This document shows positions 25,412 to 34,418 of a stretch of DNA of 47,977 nt, in pieces. The stretch is taken from contig JANSXG010000003.1 of NCBI GenBank assembly GCA_024743075.1, forward strand, positions 1 to 47,977, given 5' to 3'. Made by a program: the position numbers and the translations under genes. The notes beneath the pieces were generated by a model, which did no database searches, was not told where the DNA came from, and saw only the letters and a program-made list of their open reading frames with translations. Position 1 is the stretch's first letter; every line of letters begins with the position of its first letter. This DNA comes from a bacterium. Its GTDB lineage: Bacteria > Planctomycetota > Phycisphaerae > Phycisphaerales > UBA1924.

Positions 25412-26539
25412 ATGTCCACCATGCAGATCGACCGCCTGCTTGACACGGTCATCAAACTCAACGCTTCTGACCTCCACCTCAGTGTGGGGCGAAAGCCAAC
25501 ACTCCGCCTTCACGGCGGCCTGAAGAATCTCGATACGAAGGTGCTCGAGTCTGACGACATGGTCACGCTCATGAAGGCGATCACGCCCGAGCGCAACCAG
25601 CAGGAACTGCAGGAAGTGGGCGGCACCGACTTCGGCTTCGCCTATGGCAAGGCCGCTCGTTTCCGTGTTTCGGTGTTCCGCCAGCGTGGTGACATCTCGA
25701 TCGTCTGTCGCCTGATTCCGAACAAGCTGCTGACATTCGATCAGATCGGCCTCCCGGATCAGGTGAAAGACCTTATCAGGCGTCCGCGAGGACTGTTCCT
25801 TGTGACAGGACCGACGGGGTCCGGCAAAACGACGTCGCTGGCAACGATGCTCGACTACATCAACATGAACCTCGAGCGCCACATCGTCACGATGGAAGAC
25901 CCCATCGAGTATTACCACTATCACAAAAAGTCGATCGTGAATCAGCGCGAGGTCGGAACCGACGTCCCGAGCTTCGCGGAATCGCTGCGAAGGGCCCTCC
26001 GGCAGGACCCGGACGTGATCCTCGTCGGCGAAATGCGAGATCTCGAGACGATTGAAGCCGCGATCCGCGCGGCTGAGACCGGCCACCTTGTGTTCGGCAC
26101 GCTCCACACCACCGGGGCGGCGAAGACGATCGACCGTGTCGTTGACGCGTTCCCGGTCAGCCAGCAGAACCAGATCCGCGTCCAGATCTCAACCTCGCTC
26201 ATCTGCGTGCTCAGCCAGGTCCTGCTCGGGCGTGTGGACATCAAGGGCATGGTCGCTGCCTACGAAATGCTGGTGATTACGCCCGCGATCGCCAACCTCA
26301 TCCGTGACAACAAGTCATTCCGTATCGACTCGGCGATCCAGACCGGGAAGAAGTACGGCATGCAGCTCCTCGATGAGCACCTCTGGTCGCTGTACACCAA
26401 GGGAATGATCGCGGCGGACGAAATGGTGGACAAGGCGAAGAACGGTGCGGACCTCGCGGATCGGGTGCATCGCCTCGGCCGCCAGGTTGGACGCCCGGAA
26501 TTGGATGTCGAGGACGACACAGCAGCCGCGGAAGAATGA
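25412..26539 (+). CDS. pilT: Twitching/retraction ATPase PilT
   Basis: PilT-type hexameric ATPase of 375 residues that depolymerises type IV pili. The N-terminal PAS-like domain starts with LNASDLHLSVGRKPTLRLHG. Walker A is GPTGSGKTTS (133-142). The Asp box MEDPIEY, Walker B DVILVGEMRD (201-210) and the diagnostic PilT motif AIRAAETGHLVFGTLHT (217-233) follow. There is no tetracysteine zinc site, as expected for PilT. The C-terminal tail is acidic. Its presence between two PilB-type ATPases means the filament is probably retractable and so more pilus-like than a pure type II secretion pseudopilus. Confidence 0.95.
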   Translation: MSTMQIDRLLDTVIKLNASDLHLSVGRKPTLRLHGGLKNLDTKVLESDDMVTLMKAITPERNQQELQEVGGTDFGFAYGKAARFRVSVFRQRGDISIVCRLIPNKLLTFDQIGLPDQVKDLIRRPRGLFLVTGPTGSGKTTSLATMLDYINMNLERHIVTMEDPIEYYHYHKKSIVNQREVGTDVPSFAESLRRALRQDPDVILVGEMRDLETIEAAIRAAETGHLVFGTLHTTGAAKTIDRVVDAFPVSQQNQIRVQISTSLICVLSQVLLGRVDIKGMVAAYEMLVITPAIANLIRDNKSFRIDSAIQTGKKYGMQLLDEHLWSLYTKGMIAADEMVDKAKNGADLADRVHRLGRQVGRPELDVEDDTAAAEE

Positions 26540-26770
26540 CCCGGTATGTCGGTGGCGTATCAATCGACCCGATCGCTTAGCGTCGCAGGCCTTTGCGAAG
26601 AAATTGGCCTCGCCGTGGTGAATTCTATTTTCTTTCGCCGCCAAACGAACTGCAATCGGAGTGTCGCATGCATGTGATTGCTCTATCCGCTTTGTTTTCA
26701 GGATCTTACGGATCGAAATCAGTGAATATATACCCGTGACGTCGGCAGTTGCCGGCGAGGAGGTTTTGGT
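26540..26770. other. Intergenic gap between pilT and the second ATPase
   Basis: A 231-bp gap, noticeably more AT-rich than its surroundings. It contains TATATA at 26727-26732 with a poor TTACGG -35 at 26706-26711 (15-bp spacing), so an internal promoter is possible but weak. An AGGAGG site at 26758-26763 precedes the GTG start of the next gene. No gene is seen in it. Confidence 0.4.
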
Positions 26771-28528
26771 GTGGCGACAGTGAGCCCTGAAGAACTGAAG
26801 AAACGCAAGATCGGCCGCGTGCTGACAAAGCTCGGCAAGATCAGTCGTGAGCAGGTTCACGAGGCGCTCGCCAAGCAGCGTCAGATGGACCCAAAGGCCC
26901 GCAAAATGCTGGGTGAGATCCTTGTCGAGATGGGGCTGGTCACGGAGCGCGACGTTCTCGAAGCGCTTGCCGGCCAAGCTGGCATGGGCTTCGTCGAAGT
27001 CGGCAAGCTGACCCTCGACCAGGAAACCATCGACGCCATCCCGGCCGAGACCGCCATGGCGTACCAGTGCGTGCCCGTGGAGTACGACAGGGCCCGCAAG
27101 CGTTTGAAGGTGGTCGTAAAGAGTCCGGATAACTTCCGGGCGGTCGACGACCTCCGTCTTCTCATGGGGTTCAAGGTCGAGGCCTTTGTCGCCCCTCCCG
27201 AGCAGGTCGACGAGAAGCTCAAGGAGCACTACGCCGCGGCGAAGTCTTCGATCGCCGATGTGGTTGGCGAGATCGGCTCGGATGCAGGGCTCGCGAACCT
27301 GTCGAACCGCCCGGGCGGTGGCCAGTCGATCGACCTCGAAGCGGTCTTAGATGCTTCGGAGGACAACAAGGTCATCAAACTGATGAACCTGGTGCTCCTG
27401 CAGGCCATCAAGGACCGCGCTTCCGACATCCACTTCGAGCCGTTCGAAGATGAATTCAAGATGCGGTATCGCATCGACGGCGTGCTGTACGAGATGGTGC
27501 CGCCTCCCGCGTATCTCGGCCCGGCCATCACATCGCGCGTGAAGGTTATGGCGAACCTCGACATCGCCGAGCGCCGCCTCCCGCAGGACGGGCGCATCGA
27601 ATTGACCGTCGGCGGCACGCCGGTCGACCTGCGTGTGTCGGTTCTGCCCACCATGCACGGCGAGAGCGTCGTGATGCGTGTGCTCGACCGGTCGAACGTC
27701 GAACTCAGTCTCGACCGGGTCGGCCTGCGTTCCAACGACTACGAGACTGTCAGCCAGATGATCCACAAGCCGAACGGCATCGTGATCGTCACTGGTCCGA
27801 CCGGCTCAGGAAAGACGACAACTCTCTACGCCGCTCTGCAGGAGCGGAACGGTCCGAGCGAGAAAATCCTGACCGCCGAGGACCCTGTCGAGTACGACAT
27901 CGATGGCCTGTGTCAGTGCCAGATCAACACGGAAGCAGGCCTGACCTTCGCGTCCTGCCTTCGGTCGTTCCTGCGTCAGGATCCCGACGTGATCCTCGTC
28001 GGCGAGATCCGCGACCTTGAGACCGCGCAGATCGCGGTGCAGGCGTCGCTGACCGGCCACCTCGTGTTCAGCACGCTGCACACCAATGATGCGCCAAGTT
28101 CGGTCGTGCGTCTGCTCGACCTGGGCCTCGAGGCGTTTCTCCTGACCGCGACGATCGAGGCGATCATCGCGCAGCGTCTGTGCAGAACGGTCTGCGCGAA
28201 CTGCAAGGAGCCTTACACGCCGACGGAGGAGCAACTCATGGAGCTGCAACTCCGTCCGGAAGATGTGGCGGATCGCCAGTTCTTCCGCGGACGCGGGTGC
28301 GATGTGTGCCACGGGTCCGGCTACAAGGGGCGTACGGCGCTCTTCGAAATCATGGTCATGGACGACGGCCTGCGCGATCTCATCATGAAGGAAGCATCCA
28401 CGGCGGTGCTCCGCGAAGAAGCACGCAAGCGCGGCATGCGTTCGCTGCGCGAGTCCGGCCTGCTCGCCATCTACGACGGGCTTACCACCATCGACGAGGT
28501 CGTCCGCGAGACGGCGCTCGACGACTGA
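26771..28528 (+). CDS. PilB/GspE-type assembly ATPase 2
   Basis: Second assembly ATPase, 585 residues, with the same domain order as the one at 23555 but without the SIDK linker. The MshEN-type domain (1-155) has LGKISREQVHEAL and LGEILVEMGLVTERDVLEAL. The core has KDRASDIHFEP, Walker A GPTGSGKT (342-349), LTAEDPVEY, Walker B DVILVGEIRD and TGHLVFSTLHTNDAPSS. The zinc cysteines are CANC and CDVC. The GTG start is fixed by an AGGAGG ribosome-binding site 7 nt upstream. It immediately precedes the platform protein gene, the canonical gspE-gspF order, which suggests this is the ATPase paired with that platform. Confidence 0.93.
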   Translation: MATVSPEELKKRKIGRVLTKLGKISREQVHEALAKQRQMDPKARKMLGEILVEMGLVTERDVLEALAGQAGMGFVEVGKLTLDQETIDAIPAETAMAYQCVPVEYDRARKRLKVVVKSPDNFRAVDDLRLLMGFKVEAFVAPPEQVDEKLKEHYAAAKSSIADVVGEIGSDAGLANLSNRPGGGQSIDLEAVLDASEDNKVIKLMNLVLLQAIKDRASDIHFEPFEDEFKMRYRIDGVLYEMVPPPAYLGPAITSRVKVMANLDIAERRLPQDGRIELTVGGTPVDLRVSVLPTMHGESVVMRVLDRSNVELSLDRVGLRSNDYETVSQMIHKPNGIVIVTGPTGSGKTTTLYAALQERNGPSEKILTAEDPVEYDIDGLCQCQINTEAGLTFASCLRSFLRQDPDVILVGEIRDLETAQIAVQASLTGHLVFSTLHTNDAPSSVVRLLDLGLEAFLLTATIEAIIAQRLCRTVCANCKEPYTPTEEQLMELQLRPEDVADRQFFRGRGCDVCHGSGYKGRTALFEIMVMDDGLRDLIMKEASTAVLREEARKRGMRSLRESGLLAIYDGLTTIDEVVRETALDD

Positions 28529-28587
28529 TTATTCACAGGATTTATTCGCGATCGTTCTGATCGCTCATCTCTGATTCATCCAGCAGT

Positions 28588-28607
28588 CGGCTCGTTCACC
28601 CGAGCCG
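28588..28607 (+). promoter_or_regulatory. Hairpin between ATPase 2 and the platform gene
   Basis: CGGCTCG and CGAGCCG form a 7-bp stem with a 6-nt loop, 24 bp before the pilC start. No T tract follows, so it is not a standard terminator; it may be an RNA processing or stability element. Function not known. Confidence 0.35.
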
Positions 28608-28631
28608 GCACGATCACCTCGGAGCGGCACC

Positions 28632-29933
28632 ATGCCATCATTCGCTTACCAAGCCCTCGACAAGTCCGGCAAGCAGCAGAAGGGGACCATCGAGGCCGCG
28701 AACTCGGAAGAAGCGATCCAGCGGATCAAGCTGCAGGGCTACTTCCCAACGTCCGTCCGCGAGCAGAAGGCCAAGAAGGGCAAGGGGGCCCCCGAAGGCG
28801 CTGGCAAAGACCAGATGCAGAAGAAGTCGGGCGGCAGCGGGGGCATCGTGCTTCCGTTCGCAAGGGTCAAGGGCAAGCAGCTCACCACCTTCACCCGTCA
28901 GCTCTCCACCCTGCAGGACGCCGGCCTACCGTTGCTGCGCTCGCTGCAGATCCTCGAACAGCAGCAGAAGCCGGGCCTGCTCAAAGGCACGCTCCAGGGC
29001 GTCGTCGAGGATGTCGAGGGCGGCTCATCGCTTTCTGAGGCGATGGCCAAGCAGCCCAAGGCGTTCAACCTGCTGTACACCAAAATGGTCGCGGCCGGTG
29101 AGGTCGGCGGTGTTCTCGATGTCATCCTGCAGCGTCTCGCCGAGTTCATGGAGAAGAGCCAACGCCTGAAGCGTCAGATCATCGGTGCGCTTGTCTACCC
29201 CGCGGCAGTCATCTCCGTCGCGGTCCTGATCGTGGTCGGGATCATGATCTTCATCATCCCGCAGTTCGAGGAGGTTTTTGCCGACTTCGACGTCGCGCTG
29301 CCGAAGCTGACTGTGCTGCTGACAGACACGTCGCGCTGGATGGCCGGCAACTACCCGACCGAGGGCGCGATGATGCTCCCCGGTGCCGTGTACGTGGTCG
29401 GGGGGTTGATCCTCGTTCCGATTCTCTTCAAGCTCGCACGTTCGGTGAAGCCGGGTAAGGCGCTGCTCGACCGAATCACGCTGTACATCCCGATCATCGG
29501 CGGCCTCGTCCGCAAGACAGTCGTCGCGCGATTCACCCGAACGCTGGGCACGCTGATCGCGGCCGGTGTTCCGATCCTTGAGGCGGTCACCATCACGAAG
29601 GAAACCTGCGGCAACTACGTCTTCGAGAAGGCGCTCGGCAACGTGCACGACTCAATCCGCGAGGGTGAAACCTTCGCGCAGCCGCTTCGGGAGGCGAAGG
29701 TCTGCGACGCGATCGTCGTCAACATGATCGATGTCGGCGAAGAAACCGGTGACATGGACACCATGCTCATGAAGATCGCCGACAACTACGACGAGGAGGT
29801 CGACACCGCCGTCGCGTCGCTCGTCTCGCTGCTCGAGCCGATCATGGTCATCGTGCTCGGTGGCATCGTCGGCACGATCGTGGTCGCGATGTTCCTCCCG
29901 CTGATCTCCATGATCGACGGCCTCCAGGGCTGA
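28632..29933 (+). CDS. pilC: Inner-membrane platform protein PilC/GspF
   Basis: Polytopic platform protein of 433 residues on which the assembly ATPase acts. The N-terminal sequence PSFAYQALDKSGKQQKGTIEA is the family opening. Two cytoplasmic GspF repeats lie at about residues 85-205 and 295-415; each has the FTRQLSTLQDAGLPLLRSL or FTRTLGTLIAAGVPILEAV pattern. Hydrophobic helices are visible at about 185-210, 250-270 and 390-420. GEVGGVLDVIL and VGEETGDMDTML are the conserved acidic turns. The start has GGAGCGG 7-8 nt upstream. It is the only platform gene in the window, although there are two PilB-type ATPases. Confidence 0.95.
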   Translation: MPSFAYQALDKSGKQQKGTIEAANSEEAIQRIKLQGYFPTSVREQKAKKGKGAPEGAGKDQMQKKSGGSGGIVLPFARVKGKQLTTFTRQLSTLQDAGLPLLRSLQILEQQQKPGLLKGTLQGVVEDVEGGSSLSEAMAKQPKAFNLLYTKMVAAGEVGGVLDVILQRLAEFMEKSQRLKRQIIGALVYPAAVISVAVLIVVGIMIFIIPQFEEVFADFDVALPKLTVLLTDTSRWMAGNYPTEGAMMLPGAVYVVGGLILVPILFKLARSVKPGKALLDRITLYIPIIGGLVRKTVVARFTRTLGTLIAAGVPILEAVTITKETCGNYVFEKALGNVHDSIREGETFAQPLREAKVCDAIVVNMIDVGEETGDMDTMLMKIADNYDEEVDTAVASLVSLLEPIMVIVLGGIVGTIVVAMFLPLISMIDGLQG

Positions 29934-29985
29934 TCCCTCGTTCAATTCGCCGGCCACCGGTGCCTTTCCAAGAGAAGCAGTTCCC

Positions 29986-31020
29986 ATGCACGATTTCAGA
30001 ACGACATCCCGAGCCAGACGCGGTTTCACGCTGGTGGAACTCCTGGTTGTGTTCGTCGTCATCCTGATCCTCGTCGGGATTCTGGTGGTCGCGCTGAGCG
30101 GTGCGGTCAGCAGCGCCCGACGCTCGAAGACGGTGGCTCAACTGCAGTCGATCAGCACCGCCATCGACGCGTTCGAGACCGACTTCCGCTACGTGCCGCC
30201 GCTGGTCACACCGGAACTCGTGTCACCCGATTCGAGCCCGACGCGCACCGGCCTGGTGACTCCGAGGACGCACGCTCAGGCGGCGGGGAACCCGAACAAC
30301 ATCGACCAGTACTACCGTGACGCCCGTTACAACAGCGAGTTCTCGCTGACGGTCTATCTGCTGGGCATCGGAGCACTGAACCCGGACGAACTCGACGACG
30401 ACGGTGTCGCGCCCGGCAGCACCCCGCTGCACGACGGCGTCCCGGGGCCGGGCTTCAAGGCACCGGGCAACCTGCGGGCGTGGAAGGTCCAGCCTTCCAG
30501 CGGTCCCATCCGCCACGAGCCGCAACTGACCGGTCGTACATACGGACCGTACCTTGACTTCGGCACGCTCGAAGGCGTCGTCGACTTCGACGAGGATCGC
30601 GGCATGTTCCGGATTCTCGACCCCTGGGGGAATCCGGTCCGCTACTACTCGGGCTGGAACGGCTTCCGCATCGTGAACGGCAACCGCCAGCCGACACTCG
30701 ACGAGATCCCGATCGAACTGCGATCGAGCGAAGGCCTTGAGGCCGAATTGGGCGGCGCGAATCTGGCGCAGTTGCTCGATTTCGATGACGAACTCCGCAC
30801 CGCCAAGTACGCACTGCTTTCCGCAGGGGAGTCCTCGGACGACTACTACGGCACGAACCCGTACACCGGCGAGCAGAACACCTTCATCGCCCCGTTCGGC
30901 GATGTGGTGTTTGAGTCGAACGGCTCGACATCGCTGGTCGACACCTACTCCGCGCTCAACCAGGAGCAGCAGGTGTCGTTCCTGAAGCAGGTGGGCTCCA
31001 ACCTGAGGTACATCAAGTGA
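29986..31020 (+). CDS. Large GspG-like pseudopilin
   Basis: Pseudopilin of 344 residues, more than twice the usual GspG length. The class III signal is RRGFTLVELLVVFVVILILVGILVVAL with Gly at -1 and Glu at +5. An amphipathic helix with SKTVAQLQSISTAIDAFETDF follows, then the GspG-like RYVPP. The globular part contains DPWGNPVRYYSGWNGF, a variant of the DPWG motif in GspG proteins. The extra length is mostly proline-, aspartate- and glycine-rich insertions. It follows the platform gene by 52 bp. The stop overlaps the GTG start of the next pseudopilin by 4 bp. Confidence 0.9.
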   Translation: MHDFRTTSRARRGFTLVELLVVFVVILILVGILVVALSGAVSSARRSKTVAQLQSISTAIDAFETDFRYVPPLVTPELVSPDSSPTRTGLVTPRTHAQAAGNPNNIDQYYRDARYNSEFSLTVYLLGIGALNPDELDDDGVAPGSTPLHDGVPGPGFKAPGNLRAWKVQPSSGPIRHEPQLTGRTYGPYLDFGTLEGVVDFDEDRGMFRILDPWGNPVRYYSGWNGFRIVNGNRQPTLDEIPIELRSSEGLEAELGGANLAQLLDFDDELRTAKYALLSAGESSDDYYGTNPYTGEQNTFIAPFGDVVFESNGSTSLVDTYSALNQEQQVSFLKQVGSNLRYIK

Positions 31021-31772
31021 CGCAGACCACCACCCGCCAACCCCGCCAGCGCGGCTTCACGCTCATCGAGGTGCTGATCGCCATCGCGATCATCGCGATT
31101 CTCGTCGCCGCGGTCTTCGCGGTCGGCCGTCAGGTCGTGACCCGTCAGAAGATCAACCAGACGACGGGCGTACTGTCCTCGCTCGACCGTGCTCTTGAGG
31201 AGTATCGGATCGAGACCCGTGTCTTCCCGCGTCTGGAAACCGACCGCTATCTCGATCAGCTTTGGCGCGATTTCGCCGGCGGGTCGAGCCCCGTGGTTGA
31301 CGACGAGACGCAGCAGACATTTCTCGGTGGCGTGCGCAACTACCGCGGTGAGAACTTCACGTGGCTGCCGAACGCCGCGTACTTCCTGTACCTCGCTGAC
31401 GGCTACGAGAACATCGACGCCATCACCAGCGGTATCCCGGATCAGTTCAGCGAGACGGTGCAGATCAGCAACAGCGTGTTCCGCGTGCAGGTTGTCGATG
31501 CGTGGGAGCAGCCGATCATCTTCGTGACCCCGGACAACCCGTTGGCTCAAGCGATCTTCGGCGAATGCCCGAGTGATCGGCCGTACTTCATGTCCGCCGG
31601 GCCCGACGGGCATTACGGCGTGCCGACGGATGTCGGGGTGGGCGGGCTGAGCGGTCCGGCGTTGGAGCGCAAGCTGGCCTCGTACCGCGAGGACAACATC
31701 TATTCGCTCACACCCGGCAGCATCGATGCGTCGTTCGATATCGGGTCTCTCAGCATCGGGGACTTCCAGTGA
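31017..31772 (+). CDS. GspG-like pseudopilin
   Basis: Pseudopilin of 251 residues. The leader MTQTTTRQPRQRG precedes FTLIEVLIAIAIIAILVAAVFAV, with Glu at +5. The globular domain carries DAWEQPIIF and later FMSAGPDGHYGVPTD, matching the DPWG and SxGxDG calcium-site motifs of GspG. The GTG start overlaps the upstream stop (GTGA) and its own stop overlaps the next start (GTGA), indicating translational coupling. It is the smallest of the pseudopilins in this run and the one most like a canonical major pseudopilin, though still almost twice the usual 140 residues. Confidence 0.9.
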   Translation: MTQTTTRQPRQRGFTLIEVLIAIAIIAILVAAVFAVGRQVVTRQKINQTTGVLSSLDRALEEYRIETRVFPRLETDRYLDQLWRDFAGGSSPVVDDETQQTFLGGVRNYRGENFTWLPNAAYFLYLADGYENIDAITSGIPDQFSETVQISNSVFRVQVVDAWEQPIIFVTPDNPLAQAIFGECPSDRPYFMSAGPDGHYGVPTDVGVGGLSGPALERKLASYREDNIYSLTPGSIDASFDIGSLSIGDFQ

Positions 31773-32878
31773 ATCGCAACGCTCCGTACATCCGACGCGC
31801 GTTCACGCTGATCGAACTGCTGGTGGTGATCATCATCATCATCATCGGGGCGACGCTCCTGCTCCCGGCGGCAACGCGGATCCTCGAGTCCAACAGTTAC
31901 GCCTCAGCAGTGAACCTGGTTTCGACCACGCTCGCCAACGCGCGAGCCCAAGCGATCCGCACGGGTGTGCCGACCGGCGTGGTTTTCCTCTTCGACACGC
32001 AGACGCAGACCTGCACCATGCAGGTCGTCGAGGTCCGTTCCCGTCAGGGTGGTGCGCTCACGCAATTCGTCGCGCAAGACCCGCGTCACGCCTACGCCCA
32101 GGTGTTCCGCCCGGCGATCGGCTCCGCGCCGGTCGAGCTGCCGGCGGGGATCGCTGTGATGGGCCTCTCGTTCTCGACCGCTCCGGGCGACGGCGACGGC
32201 AGCCTGATCGACGAGGACACCGCTCACTGGTACGCCGGTGAGATCTACACCGACGCGGACGGCAATGACATCATCCCGTGGGTTTTCCCGCGGAACGATC
32301 CCCTGCACTTCGTCCGCAACAATTTCTCGCGCGAGCAGATTTGGGAACTCGACGGCATCGCCGATGACGATGCGTTCGCCGCTGTGCGCCATGCCGCCAG
32401 CTTCATGATCCGTTTCAGCGAAACCGGCGCGGTGGTCACGACCTCGGTCGGCGGCGGCATCGCCACCCCCAACGCCTTCCTCGAGTTCCCCGAGGGTCCG
32501 CTGGACCGTACCGTGGACTACGACCCCGATGATCCACCCGAAGCAGTCGATGCGCTCGACCGCTTCGATCCCGAGATCGGGCTCGGCGAAGACTTCGACC
32601 CGAACCCGGAAGTGCTCCTCCGCTCGGCCCATCAGTTGGCGGTGGTCGAACTCGGTCGCATGAGCCGCGAGCTCGCTATTGAGGAACCGTGGTTCATCCG
32701 CCCCGAGCGCGACGGCGGCCTGCCCATGCCCGGCCCGAACAACCCGAACGACGACAACTGGTACGCGCGGGTCAGCGACGACGACACCAGTCGCATCAGC
32801 CTCTGGGTTGACTTCAACGCAGAGATCGTCGGTTTCAACCGCTACACGGGAGAGGTCCTCAGAAAGGCCAACCCATGA
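31769..32878 (+). CDS. Large GspH/FimT-like pseudopilin
   Basis: Pseudopilin of 369 residues; GspH proteins are normally 150-190. The signal is YIRRAFTLIELLVVIIIIIIGATLLL, with Ala instead of Gly at -1 and Glu at +5. The six consecutive Ile are encoded by a pure (ATC)6 tract. The following helix ASAVNLVSTTLANARAQAIRTGVPTGVVF is the GspH pattern, with the conserved AR and short strand after it. The remainder is Asp/Glu/Pro-rich and has no recognised domain. It overlaps both neighbours by 4 bp. Prepilin peptidases can usually tolerate Ala at -1, so processing is plausible. Confidence 0.88.
   Translation: MNRNAPYIRRAFTLIELLVVIIIIIIGATLLLPAATRILESNSYASAVNLVSTTLANARAQAIRTGVPTGVVFLFDTQTQTCTMQVVEVRSRQGGALTQFVAQDPRHAYAQVFRPAIGSAPVELPAGIAVMGLSFSTAPGDGDGSLIDEDTAHWYAGEIYTDADGNDIIPWVFPRNDPLHFVRNNFSREQIWELDGIADDDAFAAVRHAASFMIRFSETGAVVTTSVGGGIATPNAFLEFPEGPLDRTVDYDPDDPPEAVDALDRFDPEIGLGEDFDPNPEVLLRSAHQLAVVELGRMSRELAIEEPWFIRPERDGGLPMPGPNNPNDDNWYARVSDDDTSRISLWVDFNAEIVGFNRYTGEVLRKANP
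31829..31846 (+). repeat. (ATC)6 trinucleotide repeat in a pseudopilin signal helix
   Basis: Six perfect ATC codons encode six Ile in the hydrophobic transmembrane segment of the GspH-like pseudopilin. Slippage would change helix length in steps of one residue without frameshift. Confidence 0.8.
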
Positions 32879-34410
32879 CACAGCGATTCTCACATCCCAC
32901 CACACCGGCCCGCTCAGGCTTCACGCTGATCGAAGTATTGATCGCGACCTTTGTGATCGCCCTCGGTTCCATCGGCCTGATTGCGCTCTTTGCTGGCGCG
33001 GCCGCTCAGCAGCGCGTCGCCTCGCAGACGACTGCGTCGGTCATCGTGTCCAAGAACGCCGAGGCCATCATCTCGCCCCGATTTGGGCGCATCGATGGCA
33101 CCCTGTTCGACGGCCAACCGAACCCAAACGATCTCGACCGCGGCGTCTGGTACCCCGTGCCCGCCGATGACCTTGGCAACCTGTCGATCAACCCCCGCGC
33201 GAGCAGCATCCAGGAGCGTCGTGAGGCCTACTTCCTTCTCGACCGCAACGATGAAACGGTTCTCTTTGAACTGCCGATGACCAGCCAGTGGCGCCAGCAG
33301 GCCCTCGGGCGCGGTCGGTACCGCGCAGACGGCCAGGGACCCGACGGCGCGGTGTTCAACGTCTCTCCCTACGCCGTTCGTCCCTTCCCCGTGAGCCGCG
33401 TGGACGGTGCCGGAACCGCCTCGATTCAGGTCGTGCACAATGACAAGCCACAACCCGGAGACCCGCAGTACAACTACCGCGGCGAGGTGACCAGCCGATT
33501 CGTCTATGTCAACACCAACTACGCTGCGGGTCGGCCCACGAACTGGCCGGTCAACGCCCCGTTCTCGAACCAGGGCGAGTACGCGCTGTTCACCCAGAAC
33601 GGTGGTTTCCCCGGCCCGACCGGTTCTTACATTCTGGTCAAGCGCTACGAGGAACCCGTCACCGGCGAGCCGCTCTCGTTCATCGACCAGTTCGACATCA
33701 CGGCGATCGTCGATCCCACTGGGGACGCGCAGTTCCAGCGACACCTCCAGCGGATCGTTGTGCCGAGGGTGGTCTACCGGTCCGCCGAGGTCATCTCGTC
33801 CGGCGACCGCGTCGTGACGGTGGCGGACGACGCCTTCGACGCGGGCGTACGCCCCGATGTCGGCTACTCGCTGCTCTTCCGCAAGCTCGAAAGCGGCGGC
33901 AGCCAAATCGCGGTCTTCACATACTTCGTGAGTGGCTCTGACCGCTCCGGCGAGTTCGCTCTCGCCGAGAATGTCGGCGATGCCCCCGGCCCGTTCGGCA
34001 GTGACTCCGGCAGCGACGAGTGGGGGCTGCGCATGCTCGCCGACATCGTGCTCGCGTACGACGAGGATCGAGAACAGTTCTACTTCGAGGCATCGTCCGA
34101 CGAAGAGATCAACGCGCTCGCTCCCGGAGCAGTGATCCTGGTGTCGGGTGAACCGGAGGGCGGTTCGAACCGGCTCGCCGGCGCTGATCTCCCGGTGCGG
34201 GTCGTGCGACAGGTTCGTGCCCCGGGCGGCGGAAACGTCTTCCGGTGCTACATCAACCGCGTCCCACGTGCGGGCGGCAAGTCCATGCTGGCCTTCCGCG
34301 ATCAGACCCGGTCGCTGGACCTCTGGACGATCCGCCAGAACGTCGTTTCGACCGATGGCTCGGAATGGTCGTTGCGTCCGCGTGAACTCCGCATCTTTAA
34401 CGTGAACTGA
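32875..34410 (+). CDS. Large GspI/PilV-like pseudopilin
   Basis: Pseudopilin of 511 residues, against about 120-200 for GspI/PilV. The signal is ARSGFTLIEVLIATFVIALGSIGLIAL with Gly at -1 and Glu at +5. It is followed by a helix with AAAQQRVASQTTASVIVSKNAEAI, resembling the GspI/PilV N-terminal stalk. The long C-terminal region is beta-rich, with many Asp/Gly turns and few cysteines, and has no recognised enzymatic motif. The ATG overlaps the previous stop (ATGA). The order GspG-G-H-I-J-K across this run matches the canonical minor pseudopilin order, which supports the GspI label. Confidence 0.85.
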   Translation: MTQRFSHPTTPARSGFTLIEVLIATFVIALGSIGLIALFAGAAAQQRVASQTTASVIVSKNAEAIISPRFGRIDGTLFDGQPNPNDLDRGVWYPVPADDLGNLSINPRASSIQERREAYFLLDRNDETVLFELPMTSQWRQQALGRGRYRADGQGPDGAVFNVSPYAVRPFPVSRVDGAGTASIQVVHNDKPQPGDPQYNYRGEVTSRFVYVNTNYAAGRPTNWPVNAPFSNQGEYALFTQNGGFPGPTGSYILVKRYEEPVTGEPLSFIDQFDITAIVDPTGDAQFQRHLQRIVVPRVVYRSAEVISSGDRVVTVADDAFDAGVRPDVGYSLLFRKLESGGSQIAVFTYFVSGSDRSGEFALAENVGDAPGPFGSDSGSDEWGLRMLADIVLAYDEDREQFYFEASSDEEINALAPGAVILVSGEPEGGSNRLAGADLPVRVVRQVRAPGGGNVFRCYINRVPRAGGKSMLAFRDQTRSLDLWTIRQNVVSTDGSEWSLRPRELRIFNVN

Positions 34411-34418
34411 AACGAGCC

